A stretch of DNA of 64,000 bases from Candidatus Rifleibacteriota bacterium (GTDB taxonomy: Bacteria; Muiribacteriota; Ozemobacteria; Ozemobacterales; Ozemobacteraceae), in NCBI GenBank assembly GCA_015232575.1, contig JADFZL010000025.1:1264-65263 (forward strand), in the 5' to 3' direction. The notes beneath the pieces were generated by a model. That model ran no database searches, was not told where the DNA came from, and worked only from the letters and a program-made list of their open reading frames with translations. The translations under genes and the position numbers were made by a program. Positions 35,036 to 43,445 of this stretch are shown piece by piece. Within the stretch, counting starts at the first letter, position 1; every line of letters begins with the position of its first letter.

Positions 35036-35815
35036 CTATTCGCCCTGAATCTGCCTGGCAAGAATTTCACTGGCGAACTGGATAAGAATCTTTTCGGAAT
35101 TGATGTCGCCAAGATTCAGATTAAGCCAGCCATTTTCCATTACAAGAGGCAATCGTTGAGTTGTTGAAGCTGATTTAACATCAGAATTTTTCGTCATTGC
35201 ATTAGACAGAGCTCGACCAAGTGCACTTGATTTCAAAGGTTGGCTCAGGCAAAAGGTGTCTCCTTTTACGGAAAAGTTCTTAACGATATCAGTTATATTT
35301 ATTCCGGGAGAATCATTTGTGGGAGTTGTACGAGCTGATTGCGAAGAAGCCGGAGATGATCCAAACAGGTTATCGAAAAATCCTGTAAGTGTCTTTTTAA
35401 TGTTAACATCTTTAACATCTATTCCATTTGGAAGCTTACCAAGGAGAGACATACCTTGCGGGCTCAATTCTAATGCTTCTGGTACAACTTTTGTTGAAAG
35501 ATTTGTGCCATTTTTCAGTGCGAGTGAAAAATTAAGGGCATTTCCTTCCGGATTAAGATTTAATGCCTGAAGATCTGATCCAGTGGTTTTTATGGCCTTG
35601 TCTGCTGCGAATTTCATGAGTTCAGGGGAAAATGAGACAATGTTTCTTGTTTTGTCGTATTTGATATACTTCTCAAGAAGAGTTTTTTTCAGCTGGTTTT
35701 TTATCATGTCTGTGACTTGTTTTGCCAGATCTTCTCCAGCGAAAATAGCTTCAGCATTACAATGACAGATCCCGAAAAAGAATAGCAGTGTGTATATTAC
35801 TGAAACACCTTTCAT
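35036..35815 (-). CDS. Exported protein of unknown function
   Basis: 259 residues with a signal peptide (VSVIYTLLFFFGICHCNAEA). The mature protein has two regions of alternating strands and helices (about 55-130 and 185-259), separated by a Ser/Thr/Pro-rich stretch (SSPASSQSARTTPTNDSP). Blocks such as NLNPEGNALNFSLALKNGTN and LELSPQGMSLLG, and a closing LNLNLGDINSEKIL, recall lipid-binding tubular folds of the DUF2993/LmeA kind, but I cannot verify this. CAGGAGGA gives a strong ribosome site. It follows the cyclase start region on the same strand with a 177-bp gap, so it is probably transcribed separately. No catalytic residues recognised. Confidence 0.68.
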   Translation of the reverse strand: MKGVSVIYTLLFFFGICHCNAEAIFAGEDLAKQVTDMIKNQLKKTLLEKYIKYDKTRNIVSFSPELMKFAADKAIKTTGSDLQALNLNPEGNALNFSLALKNGTNLSTKVVPEALELSPQGMSLLGKLPNGIDVKDVNIKKTLTGFFDNLFGSSPASSQSARTTPTNDSPGINITDIVKNFSVKGDTFCLSQPLKSSALGRALSNAMTKNSDVKSASTTQRLPLVMENGWLNLNLGDINSEKILIQFASEILARQIQGE

Positions 35816-36067
35816 CAGAAAATCCTCCTGGTTATTTCATTCTCACGAGTATTTTTTGCTTCCAAAAAAGAACATTGTTTTTCAAAAATTTTTGATCGGG
35901 TGAGCTTGTTGCACAATTTGCATATATGATTAAATACAATTGTGCAGCAGGCTCGGGTGCGTTAAATAAATCAGGAGATTCGTCCGGAGCTTTTCAATGA
36001 ATTTCTGTGTATTCTATTTCCATTACACATTGAATCATCCCGTTTATTCTGTTATGCAATTTCCTGT

Positions 36068-36340
36068 TCACTTCGAAGAAGTTGTATTGTCTTTGTTCTT
36101 AATATCAGAACCTGTTTTTTCGACTGCTTCCCCGATTTTTTCAATTGTTTCTCCTGTTTTTTTAGCAGCCCTTTTGGTGGCGTCTTCAAGCTTGTCTACC
36201 GCTCTATCCAGAGCTGCTCCGGCTTTTTCAGCAGGACCCGGGACCGGGCTTGGCTGAGCGGTGTTACATCCAACAGCAATAACAACTCCAGCAAGTGCAA
36301 TAACGCAAAAAACCATTATAAAAATGATGTTGTTGGTCAT
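36068..36340 (-). CDS. Small lipoprotein with amphipathic helix
   Basis: 90 residues from the ATG at 36340, preceded by AAAGGA; a longer frame exists upstream but lacks that site. The signal segment (IIFIMVFCVIALAGVVIA) ends at Val-Gly-Cys, an acceptable lipobox. It is followed by a Pro-rich spacer and then a Lys/Glu/Ala-rich helix with an 11-residue-like period (AVDKLEDATKRAAKKTGETI), like entericidin- or LEA-type envelope proteins. Probable periplasmic or outer-membrane-anchored stress or structural protein. The gap 36341-36615 to the divergent TPR gene holds a promoter for the latter. Confidence 0.7.
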   Translation of the reverse strand: MTNNIIFIMVFCVIALAGVVIAVGCNTAQPSPVPGPAEKAGAALDRAVDKLEDATKRAAKKTGETIEKIGEAVEKTGSDIKNKDNTTSSK

Positions 36341-36495
36341 TTTTGTTTTCCTTTGTACCAGTTTTGCCGTCACTGTTCTGCTCTGCTTTTTAGCATTACA
36401 ATCATGCGGCATCTAATTATTACCACTTATCTGAGTAAGTAAAAATCCTCTGAGGTATCCATATAAATGATAAAAAGTTACTATAAATGGTACCT

Positions 36496-36524
36496 TTGAC
36501 ACTCAAATTCTATTATGCTAACAT
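36496..36524 (+). promoter_or_regulatory. Candidate sigma-70 promoter for the TPR/HEAT operon
   Basis: TTGACA at 36496-36501, a 17-bp spacer and TAACAT at 36519-36524. It lies about 90 bp upstream of the first gene. Confidence 0.5.
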
Positions 36525-36615
36525 GAAGAGGAAAATTATACAGGCAAGAAATTAGATCAACATCTTAAGAGCTGGTATTACTGGAAATCGGCTGTGAAAG
36601 GATTGAGACGGAAAT

Positions 36616-38049
36616 ATGCAGACAGTAAATTTTTCTTATCAGGATGGAGGCCTCTTCCTGGGAATGGATCTGATGGCAGGTTTTCCCGCATGGGAAGAAT
36701 GGTTGACAGACAATGTCGCTTTTCTCACATTGAAAGAGCCTTCGAACAAGAATTTTTCCGGAATTTTTACATCCTTCGCAACTGGAAATCAGTTATTGCA
36801 GGCGCCAATAGCCAGTGATGTACTTAATAAACTTAATGAGATAAAGTTTTATTGCCTTTTTCCTGAACACATCGGTGAAAACTATTTGTGGGATGGAATG
36901 ATGATCAAGAATGAGCCGATCGACATCTCAGGGAAAATCTGTGAAGGCATTACTCACGCGTTGAACGGTGATTTCGAAAATGCAATTCTGTCATACTGCG
37001 AAGCTTTAAAAGTTAATCCAAAACTTACAAGGGTCAACAATCTCAGGGGTTTGTGCTTCAGATTCATGGAACGTTATGAAGAAGCAGAAAAATCTTATGA
37101 CATGGAAATAAATGTTTCTCCGACCAGTCCTGACCCGTACGCAAATCTCGGAATAATGTACAAAAGGACCGGCAATCTCAAACTTGCCAGAACAATGTTC
37201 GAACGTGCACTGGAACGAGATTCATTTCACCTGAATTCTCTTCTTCACCTGGGAAGGCTCCTTCTGGATACCGATGAAAAATCCAGAATGCTTTCCTCTG
37301 TAAATTTCAGACTTTCAGCTCTATATTCTGAAATAACAGCTGTTCAGGAGCACCTCCTTTCTTCATCACAAAAACATGAGCTGGCCATTATTGACTATAT
37401 TCATAAAATTCGCGCTGAATCAGGACTTCTATCTGATCCCGAGCTGTTGAAATTCTTGCGAAAATTGGAACTGTTTCGTCTGAATGGTGCATTCTTTGCA
37501 TCCTTAAGAGGATTATCGCACATTCTGATAAACAATTCCAGTAATGCTGTCATGAAAAATTTTCTGATAAATTTTTCGGCAAAGCGAATTATCTCAATTG
37601 AACGTAATATGCCCGATCATTTCAAAAGTCGATTCAGCGAGCTGAGAATGAATCTTTTCAAGGATTATCCGGAATTATCAGGACCATTAAAAGACCCTTC
37701 TGCTGAGTTTTCATTTTCTCTGTCCCGACCTGAAGGACAACTTACTCCGGCAGAATTTGTGGAAATCTTTCTGGAAGAAATAATCAGAGATGGAAAAATC
37801 TCGAATTCCGAAAAGAAAGTTATTATTCGTCTGAAAAATACTTTCGGACTTGAAGAAAGAATGATTGATACTATTATGGAAAAAATCAGAGCAAATAGTT
37901 CCCGAAATGCTTTGTCAGAAACTATTTGCGATCTCAATCCCACAAAACTTTACGACCGCCTGGTTGCAGCTGTTTCGCGTGACGGAAAAACTGAAGCTTC
38001 AGAAGAACGCCTTCTCAAGCTTGCTTCAGAAATCCTTGGTCTTTCATAA
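36616..38049 (+). CDS. TPR protein with C-terminal TerB-like helical domain
   Basis: 477 residues, no signal peptide, cytoplasmic. Residues about 115-215 contain TPR-type helices (ALNGDFENAILSYCEALKVN, then YEEAEKSYDMEINVSPTSPD and NLKLARTMFERALERD). A long helical middle follows. The last 110 residues contain two TerB/DjlA-like segments: FVEIFLEEIIRDGKISNSEK and LVAAVSRDGKTEASEERLL, each with the acidic D-G-K-I/T turn. Start ATG at 36616 with GAGACGGA upstream. First gene of a four-gene plus-strand set to 42195, of which the others include a HEAT-repeat membrane protein and an exported protein. Function not known; the domains suggest a scaffold or envelope-associated role. Confidence 0.75.
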   Translation: MQTVNFSYQDGGLFLGMDLMAGFPAWEEWLTDNVAFLTLKEPSNKNFSGIFTSFATGNQLLQAPIASDVLNKLNEIKFYCLFPEHIGENYLWDGMMIKNEPIDISGKICEGITHALNGDFENAILSYCEALKVNPKLTRVNNLRGLCFRFMERYEEAEKSYDMEINVSPTSPDPYANLGIMYKRTGNLKLARTMFERALERDSFHLNSLLHLGRLLLDTDEKSRMLSSVNFRLSALYSEITAVQEHLLSSSQKHELAIIDYIHKIRAESGLLSDPELLKFLRKLELFRLNGAFFASLRGLSHILINNSSNAVMKNFLINFSAKRIISIERNMPDHFKSRFSELRMNLFKDYPELSGPLKDPSAEFSFSLSRPEGQLTPAEFVEIFLEEIIRDGKISNSEKKVIIRLKNTFGLEERMIDTIMEKIRANSSRNALSETICDLNPTKLYDRLVAAVSRDGKTEASEERLLKLASEILGLS

Positions 38050-38138
38050 TAAAAGCTAAGTATCGATACCAAAATTCTTTACTGGAAAATTCCGATATGA
38101 TATCCTGTAATAGTATTCATCTAAATGGAGACAAATTC

Positions 38139-38669
38139 ATGAAGAAGAAAAGTGACAGCATATCAAAGAATCTACAATCAAGAAAGCTGGTATTGGACCA
38201 AATCGCCGAATATCTGAAAGAATACTCTCACAGCTTCTTTCAAACCGGCAATGAAATAGAGATACAGATGAAAGGCATGAACCTGCCGTTGAGGGCAGTA
38301 GTATCCTTTAACAAAGGCAAACTTTCGGTGACTTACCCCGAATACATAATCAGCCCTGGAGTTTTTGAACAGGCTTTTCTTCTTGAGTTACTTTCATTGA
38401 TGTCCAAATATGATGTCCATTTCAGCATCAATACCGATAATGCATCTCTTTCTGCATCTCTCAGTAATATTATTGGAAAAAGGATTCCTTCAAAAAATCT
38501 ATTTTTCGATCTTCTTATTATTCCAGCAATTGTTGTTGATGATACATATCCACAGTTGATGAAGCTGATACAGAAAAAAGATTCCTTCAAAATTACCAAG
38601 CACGAAAAAATAGAGGTAGACGGCATTCAAAAGATATTTGAAGCTGGGAAGTCCTATGCAATTAATTAG
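38139..38669 (+). CDS. Unrecognised 176-residue cytoplasmic protein
   Basis: Start ATG at 38139 is chosen for the GGAG nine bases before it; a longer frame begins at 38097 without a site. The protein has a basic N-terminus (KKKSDSISKNLQSRK), a helix then strands (EIEIQMKGMNLPLRAVVSFN, GKLSVTYPEYIISPG), and a central helical part. No signal peptide, membrane segment or catalytic motif is visible. Its 3' end overlaps the next gene by 14 bp, so it belongs to the operon that runs from 36616 to 42195. I do not recognise the family. Confidence 0.65.
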   Translation: MKKKSDSISKNLQSRKLVLDQIAEYLKEYSHSFFQTGNEIEIQMKGMNLPLRAVVSFNKGKLSVTYPEYIISPGVFEQAFLLELLSLMSKYDVHFSINTDNASLSASLSNIIGKRIPSKNLFFDLLIIPAIVVDDTYPQLMKLIQKKDSFKITKHEKIEVDGIQKIFEAGKSYAIN

Positions 38670-39756
38670 AATAATCCGTATTATTTCTGTCTTGATTATT
38701 CTTTCTGCACCATTTACTGCTTTTGCCTCACAACTTCTTGTTCCTGAATGGTATAATTTCAGCGCTTCTCTTTCTGGTGCTCCGGTTCTCGGAGAAAAAG
38801 TATCAGTTAATGCCAGGCTTTCCTGTCTGATAGGTACCATAAATGATATAACGATATCAATAAAACTGCCGCCCGGCTGGAAAGCCAATTCAGAGTCACT
38901 TTTCCTTAAAAACCTTTCGTCAGGGACAACGCATGTATTTACATTTGAAGCAGAAGCGCTGGCAATTGCTTCGGCAGGGTCGCTTCTCTGCAGTGTAACC
39001 GGAAAAACACCTGTAAAAGATCTATCTCAATATGCTGAACAATTCCCCGATCAGAAAAGCGAACTGCTTTCACGTATTCAAAAAATGCCTGAGATCTTTT
39101 CGTCAAGTGATGAAGTTGTATTTTCTCTCTACGCCGAAGAAGGATTTTACCCTCTGACAGGCGACACCTGGCTGGCTTACGATGAAAGAATCAAAAGTCC
39201 CAGGTTTGAAAAGGGACCTGTATTTTATCGCGACACGCTTCTTTCACGCGCTCAGGCAGAGTATGTAACAGACATGTACAAACGTCTTGAGAAAAAGATA
39301 GCCGAGTCTGCAGGCTTTGCAGAAACTCTTTCCAGTTCCGGAATTAATCTTAAATCCAAGCAGTACGATGCTTTGAAAGCTTATTATGTCCTGGCTCAGG
39401 AATCTTATCTGAGCGGAGATTTTAATTCTGTATCTCTGCATTTAAGCTCATTTGAAAGACTGCTTCCGGGGTTTTCGCTGGAATCTGTGAACAACCTGAA
39501 AATTGCTGCAAGAAACCTTCAGGCACTCAACGCATGGCTGAATGGTGACAGACGAACAGCCGAGAAAATTTTCCGTGAAACTTTTTATTCGGGCAGGAAA
39601 CAACCTATACAAAGATATATTCTGAGAAATATGGCCATAATAAACACTGAAAAGGGTGATATGGCAATTGCACGAGAGAGTTTAAGAATTGCACTTGACC
39701 TCAAAAAAGAGTACTCACTCTTAAAAAAAGAATTTGAAAGGTTTGATGCAAAATAA
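38656..39756 (+). CDS. Secreted protein with N-terminal beta-sandwich and C-terminal TPR-like helices
   Basis: 366 residues from the ATG at 38656 (GGGAAG upstream; a TTG six codons earlier would bury that site). Signal peptide (IIRIISVLIILSAPFTAFA). Residues about 30-110 read as an Ig-like sandwich of the NEW3/DUF11 kind (VLGEKVSVNARLSCLIGTIN, ISIKLPPGWKANSES, TFEAEALAIASAGS). The rest is helical, ending with TPR-like repeats (ALNAWLNGDRRTAEKIFRE, NMAIINTEKGDMAIARESL). It overlaps its upstream neighbour by 14 bp and its TAA directly abuts the next ATG. Probably periplasmic. Role unknown. Confidence 0.7.
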   Translation: MQLIRIIRIISVLIILSAPFTAFASQLLVPEWYNFSASLSGAPVLGEKVSVNARLSCLIGTINDITISIKLPPGWKANSESLFLKNLSSGTTHVFTFEAEALAIASAGSLLCSVTGKTPVKDLSQYAEQFPDQKSELLSRIQKMPEIFSSSDEVVFSLYAEEGFYPLTGDTWLAYDERIKSPRFEKGPVFYRDTLLSRAQAEYVTDMYKRLEKKIAESAGFAETLSSSGINLKSKQYDALKAYYVLAQESYLSGDFNSVSLHLSSFERLLPGFSLESVNNLKIAARNLQALNAWLNGDRRTAEKIFRETFYSGRKQPIQRYILRNMAIINTEKGDMAIARESLRIALDLKKEYSLLKKEFERFDAK

Positions 39757-42195
39757 ATGGATCCGATTGAAATTCTACTCGAAGATTTAAAATCTGATGA
39801 CCCTTTTATCAGGTTTTCTGTTCTGTCAAGAATAGAAACGATGGAATGGAATTCTGACCAGGTGAATTCTTTCCAGTCTCTTCTGCTTGCAGAAACAGAT
39901 GAAGTCGTGATGTTTCATCTTCAGAAGATTCTGGCACATATTGAGCAGAAATTTGGCGGAAATCGCTTTAATGAAAATGATATAATTCAGGAAATTCAGG
40001 ATATTCTTGCGTCCCCTGATAAAGACAATCTCGGGCTTGCGCTTGTTCTTGAATCAGTAAAGAAATCATGCTCTGAAGAAGTTACAAATATCCTGAGGAA
40101 AGCCGGTTGGGAAAATTTTTCACCGGAAGTGCTTCCATTTATCATAAGATTCTTCAAAAAATTTGGTTCGGCGAAAGATGTACCACAACTTATCAAGTTA
40201 TGTCAGCACAGTGATCCGAGAATTGTTGGCTCGGCAGTTGAGGCACTTGAAAAGTTATCCTTTGAAAAACTTCAGGAACTGATTGTACCTTTATTGCTGA
40301 ATCCGATTCATGGCATCAGATCAAAAGCGGTTCGCCTTCTCTATCGCTGGGACCCCAAAGAAGCTCTCCGTCATTTTGAAGCAATGCTATTTTCAGAAGA
40401 AGCAAGCGAAAAGCAGGCAGCCCTCTTTCACGCATTTTTCTTTCCATTCGAGGAAATAGAGCCGCTCATGCTTAAATTTCTGAGCCTTGAAAAAGACAAC
40501 ACATTAATAAACAAAGCCGGCTTACTTTTTCGCACGAACCCATTGCCTGATGAACCGGCGAAACTGGCTGAACTGCTTGAGTCAAGCGGTGGAGCCAGAA
40601 AAAAAGTTGTAGAAGATATCCTGAAGGGAGTTGTGGAGTCTCTTCACCAGATTGGGCTCATTGATAAAAAAACAGATGATTATCTTTCTGATCTTAATAG
40701 ACATATTAAGCAGAAGAAAAGTTCACAGCTTATTGACCAATCAAGAGAAGCCCTTTCGTCAAATGACTCACTTACCAGAAAAAAAGCAGCGCACAATCTT
40801 TCTGAACTTGCAAAATGCGGAAATTCTGAAGCTGTACCGATATTAAAAAAACACCTCGACAAAGAATCTGATGGACAGATAAAAAGCTTTATTGAGCGGG
40901 AAGTAGTCAGACCTGATTCTTCAGTTGCTTCGACAGAAAAGTTTGAGACAATGACACCTGAGCAGCGGTTAAAATGCTTTTCAGGCCTCAATGCCGGCAA
41001 CTTGAAAACTATCAGAAGTTCCCTTAAAAACTTTTACACGTTAAAACCATCACAGGAAGAGAAGCTTGCACTTATAACCGCCATAGGAAGATGTGGGCAG
41101 AAAGTTGATTCACCTATTCTGCAGCCTTTTATCGGTGAACCTTCACCTGAGATTCTTGCAGCTGTGATTGAAGCTTTTGGGAAGATTGATCCTGATTATA
41201 TTTTCCCATATCTTCCGAAATTTATCAAACACTCATCTGACGAAGTCAGGTTGGCAGCAATTCAGGCTTTTGCTCTTTTTGACAAACGTCAGGCAATAAG
41301 TCTTGTCGAAAAGCTGGGAGCATCGATTCAACCACGTCAGCGGCAGATGGCCATTTTCTGTGCTGCTCAGTTTGATTTTCTGTCAGTAAAAGATTTGCTT
41401 TTTACCGTGCTTAAAATCGAAACTGATACCGACAATCTTCGACAAATTCTGGCTTTGCTGAAAGCTAACCTTGATGAGGACATTCTTTTTCAGGTTTTTC
41501 GCGTAAAAAAAGAATCGGATGACAAAAAAGCAGATATTCTTCAAGAATTTCTTGAAAAGAATCAGAAAGCAATTGCTGAAAAAATCCCATCTGAAACCCC
41601 TTCCATAAAAGCGAAACCTGACGTTTCTTCTATTTCTACTTCTGCAATTGCTAATGCTAATGTTCCTTTGCCCGCAGTAACTGCTGTAAAAGCGCCTAAT
41701 ACGGCCTCTGCATCAAACTTTCAGATACTTGAAAAAAAATATGCTGAAGAAGTTGCCAGTCGTCAGAAGCCCCTGCCATCTTATTCATTGAAAAACATCC
41801 AGGATTTACGGAAAAAGAAAACAGAGGAACTATCAAAAAATTCTGATACAGCATCATTTGTGCAATTCTGCATACTTGCCACAGCCACTGGTATTATGGC
41901 AGTTGCACTTATCTGGTATCTGTTTATTTCTGGTGATACAGCCATCAGGAAAAACGCAGCAATAAAAGGTGAATTTGATGGAAGCACAAAAAATGTCTCT
42001 GGACTGATTACTTATCTTGATACTTACGGAAGAGGTTTCCTTGTTCAGGAAAGTGGCACCAACAGTGATTATTTCGTGTTTTTCCGCACTCCGCCGACCA
42101 AAACATACAAAAAGGGAGATACCTTCAGCGGTCAGATCAGGCCCTACAAGAGAGACAGGAAGACGGTTCTCTCAGAGCTGATAAACTGGAATTAG
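39757..42195 (+). CDS. HEAT-repeat protein with C-terminal membrane helix and OB-like tail
   Basis: 812 residues starting at the ATG that immediately follows the preceding TAA. Residues about 1-620 are HEAT-like helix pairs (PQLIKLCQHSDPRIVGSAVE, LQELIVPLLLNPIHGIRSKA, FIKHSSDEVRLAAIQAFALF). A low-complexity Ala/Pro/Lys linker follows, then one membrane helix (FVQFCILATATGIMAVALIW), and a final domain of about 70 residues (VSGLITYLDTYGRGFLVQES, YKKGDTFSGQIRPY) resembling an OB-like barrel. Topology therefore puts the HEAT scaffold in the cytoplasm and the barrel outside. It is the last gene of the operon, consistent with a membrane-spanning complex built with the exported TPR-like protein upstream. 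Confidence 0.78.
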   Translation: MDPIEILLEDLKSDDPFIRFSVLSRIETMEWNSDQVNSFQSLLLAETDEVVMFHLQKILAHIEQKFGGNRFNENDIIQEIQDILASPDKDNLGLALVLESVKKSCSEEVTNILRKAGWENFSPEVLPFIIRFFKKFGSAKDVPQLIKLCQHSDPRIVGSAVEALEKLSFEKLQELIVPLLLNPIHGIRSKAVRLLYRWDPKEALRHFEAMLFSEEASEKQAALFHAFFFPFEEIEPLMLKFLSLEKDNTLINKAGLLFRTNPLPDEPAKLAELLESSGGARKKVVEDILKGVVESLHQIGLIDKKTDDYLSDLNRHIKQKKSSQLIDQSREALSSNDSLTRKKAAHNLSELAKCGNSEAVPILKKHLDKESDGQIKSFIEREVVRPDSSVASTEKFETMTPEQRLKCFSGLNAGNLKTIRSSLKNFYTLKPSQEEKLALITAIGRCGQKVDSPILQPFIGEPSPEILAAVIEAFGKIDPDYIFPYLPKFIKHSSDEVRLAAIQAFALFDKRQAISLVEKLGASIQPRQRQMAIFCAAQFDFLSVKDLLFTVLKIETDTDNLRQILALLKANLDEDILFQVFRVKKESDDKKADILQEFLEKNQKAIAEKIPSETPSIKAKPDVSSISTSAIANANVPLPAVTAVKAPNTASASNFQILEKKYAEEVASRQKPLPSYSLKNIQDLRKKKTEELSKNSDTASFVQFCILATATGIMAVALIWYLFISGDTAIRKNAAIKGEFDGSTKNVSGLITYLDTYGRGFLVQESGTNSDYFVFFRTPPTKTYKKGDTFSGQIRPYKRDRKTVLSELINWN

Positions 42196-42440
42196 ACATT
42201 ACAAGAAAAGACAAGGCAACAAAAGACAAGAAGAGTGGTATCACGAGGAGACTCTGAGGCGCGGAGAAAAAGAGAAAAGAAAAGCATTTCTGATTGTAAT
42301 ACCATTACAATGCAAATAAGCTGACTTTTCAATAATTCGGTGTAAGTCTTAGAAATGAGAATGATTGTATTATGTTTGACATTTCACAATGTCTCACAAA
42401 TATGCAATTTTAGTAGAGAGTACAATGGGTTTCCAGAGAA
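42196..42440 (+). repeat. Intergenic stretch with a second GAGGCGCGGAGAAAA repeat
   Basis: The stretch 42240-42295 aligns with 21422-21458 (shared GAGGCGCGGAGAAAA and GCATTTCTGATTG against GCGTTTATGATTG) with a short inserted AGAGAAAAGA. The remainder is AT-rich and non-coding. Confidence 0.5.
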
Positions 42441-42485
42441 ATAAAAAATCCCCTTCAAAGGATTTCATAAGCTTTGGAGGGGATT
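42441..42485 (-). terminator. Intrinsic terminator of the propeller-protein gene
   Basis: A 14-bp stem (AATCCCCTCCAAAG with its partner, one G-U pair) and an 11-base loop, followed on the minus strand by a TTTTTTA tract, 31 bp past the stop codon. It has the form of a classic Rho-independent terminator. Confidence 0.85.
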
Positions 42486-42515
42486 AAAAATTTGGAGATA
42501 GGTTTTAAAGATTTT

Positions 42516-43160
42516 TCAGTAATGCATGAAAACTTTCCAGTTTTGTCCATCAAAGCGTGAAACACTTCCGCCAACGGTGGCGACCCAGACACAGCCATTC
42601 CGCACTGTTACTGAATGAATGCTGTCTTCAAATAATCCTGAACTGGAATTGTAAATCTTCCAGTCTGTGCCGTCATAGCGGGCAACTCCTGAAGGAGTTC
42701 CTGCCCAGACATTACCTTTTTCATCAACAGCAATGTCTCTTATTACCTCGTTTGGCAAACCATTTTTAACGGTATAACGGTTCCACTCTTCGCCGCTCAG
42801 ATTGCAGGAAGAAATACCTTCATTTGTGCCAATCCAGATGCGATTGTTTTGCGTATCAACTGTCAAACAGGTTATCAGATCGGAAATAAGACCATCAGAA
42901 ACGTTGACAGACGAATTCGTATTTTTTGTGGTATAAGCTTTGGTATTGTTTCCATCATAAACGACCAGACCATCGCCATAGGTTCCCACGTAAAGCTTAT
43001 CATTTGACATGGCATAAGCGCGTGTATATGTGTTTAGAAGCGTATCTTTCCGGAAATATTTCAACCAGCCATTATTGGCATAAGAGGTCGATGGAAAGAG
43101 AAAAAGACTCAATAAACTCATTAAAACGAGAAACACTAACCATCTGGAATTATTTTCCAT
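42516..43160 (-). CDS. Exported two-component-regulator-type propeller protein
   Basis: 214 residues with a signal peptide (LVFLVLMSLLSLFLFPSTSYA). The mature part contains about five short propeller blades of the Reg_prop type: YDGNNTKAYTTKNTNSS, NRIWIGTNEGISSCNLSGEE, GNVWAGTPSGVARYDGTDWK, GCVWVATVGGSVSRFDGQNW. These repeats usually form the sensor part of hybrid histidine kinases. Here there is no kinase domain, so this is a free propeller, too short for two full seven-bladed rings. It may be a binding protein or a fragment of a larger ancestor. Monocistronic with its own terminator. The region 43161-43445 upstream holds a dispersed repeat. Confidence 0.82.
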   Translation of the reverse strand: MENNSRWLVFLVLMSLLSLFLFPSTSYANNGWLKYFRKDTLLNTYTRAYAMSNDKLYVGTYGDGLVVYDGNNTKAYTTKNTNSSVNVSDGLISDLITCLTVDTQNNRIWIGTNEGISSCNLSGEEWNRYTVKNGLPNEVIRDIAVDEKGNVWAGTPSGVARYDGTDWKIYNSSSGLFEDSIHSVTVRNGCVWVATVGGSVSRFDGQNWKVFMHY

Positions 43161-43340
43161 AGTTATTTGCCTCCGAAACTGCTTTATATTTTCTATCTGA
43201 AATCTTCATCGGCAAGCAAATAAAAAAAATATAGGGGGTAAATTGGCAAATACTATTTTTGATGATACAATTCAATTTGAATTTATGGTCGTGTGAGTAT
43301 GTTGACTGATTATGCGCAATGATTTTATTTTCCCCTTTAA

Positions 43341-43375
43341 AAATCCGTGTTATTCCGTGTATTCCGTGGTTAAAA
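43341..43375. repeat. Dispersed repeat TCCGTGTTATTCCGTG-type
   Basis: AAATCCGTGTTATTCCGTG with TATTCCGTGGTTAAAA is an imperfect array of the CCGTG word, similar to a stretch at 19174-19222 within the PH-like gene. This kind of repeat is common in many environmental bacterial genomes. Confidence 0.55.
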
Positions 43376-43445
43376 ATCAGTTTCTTTTGCTTATCAGTTA
43401 AACGCTTGCACTACCATATTTATTATTGATACTGAGGAATAAAAC

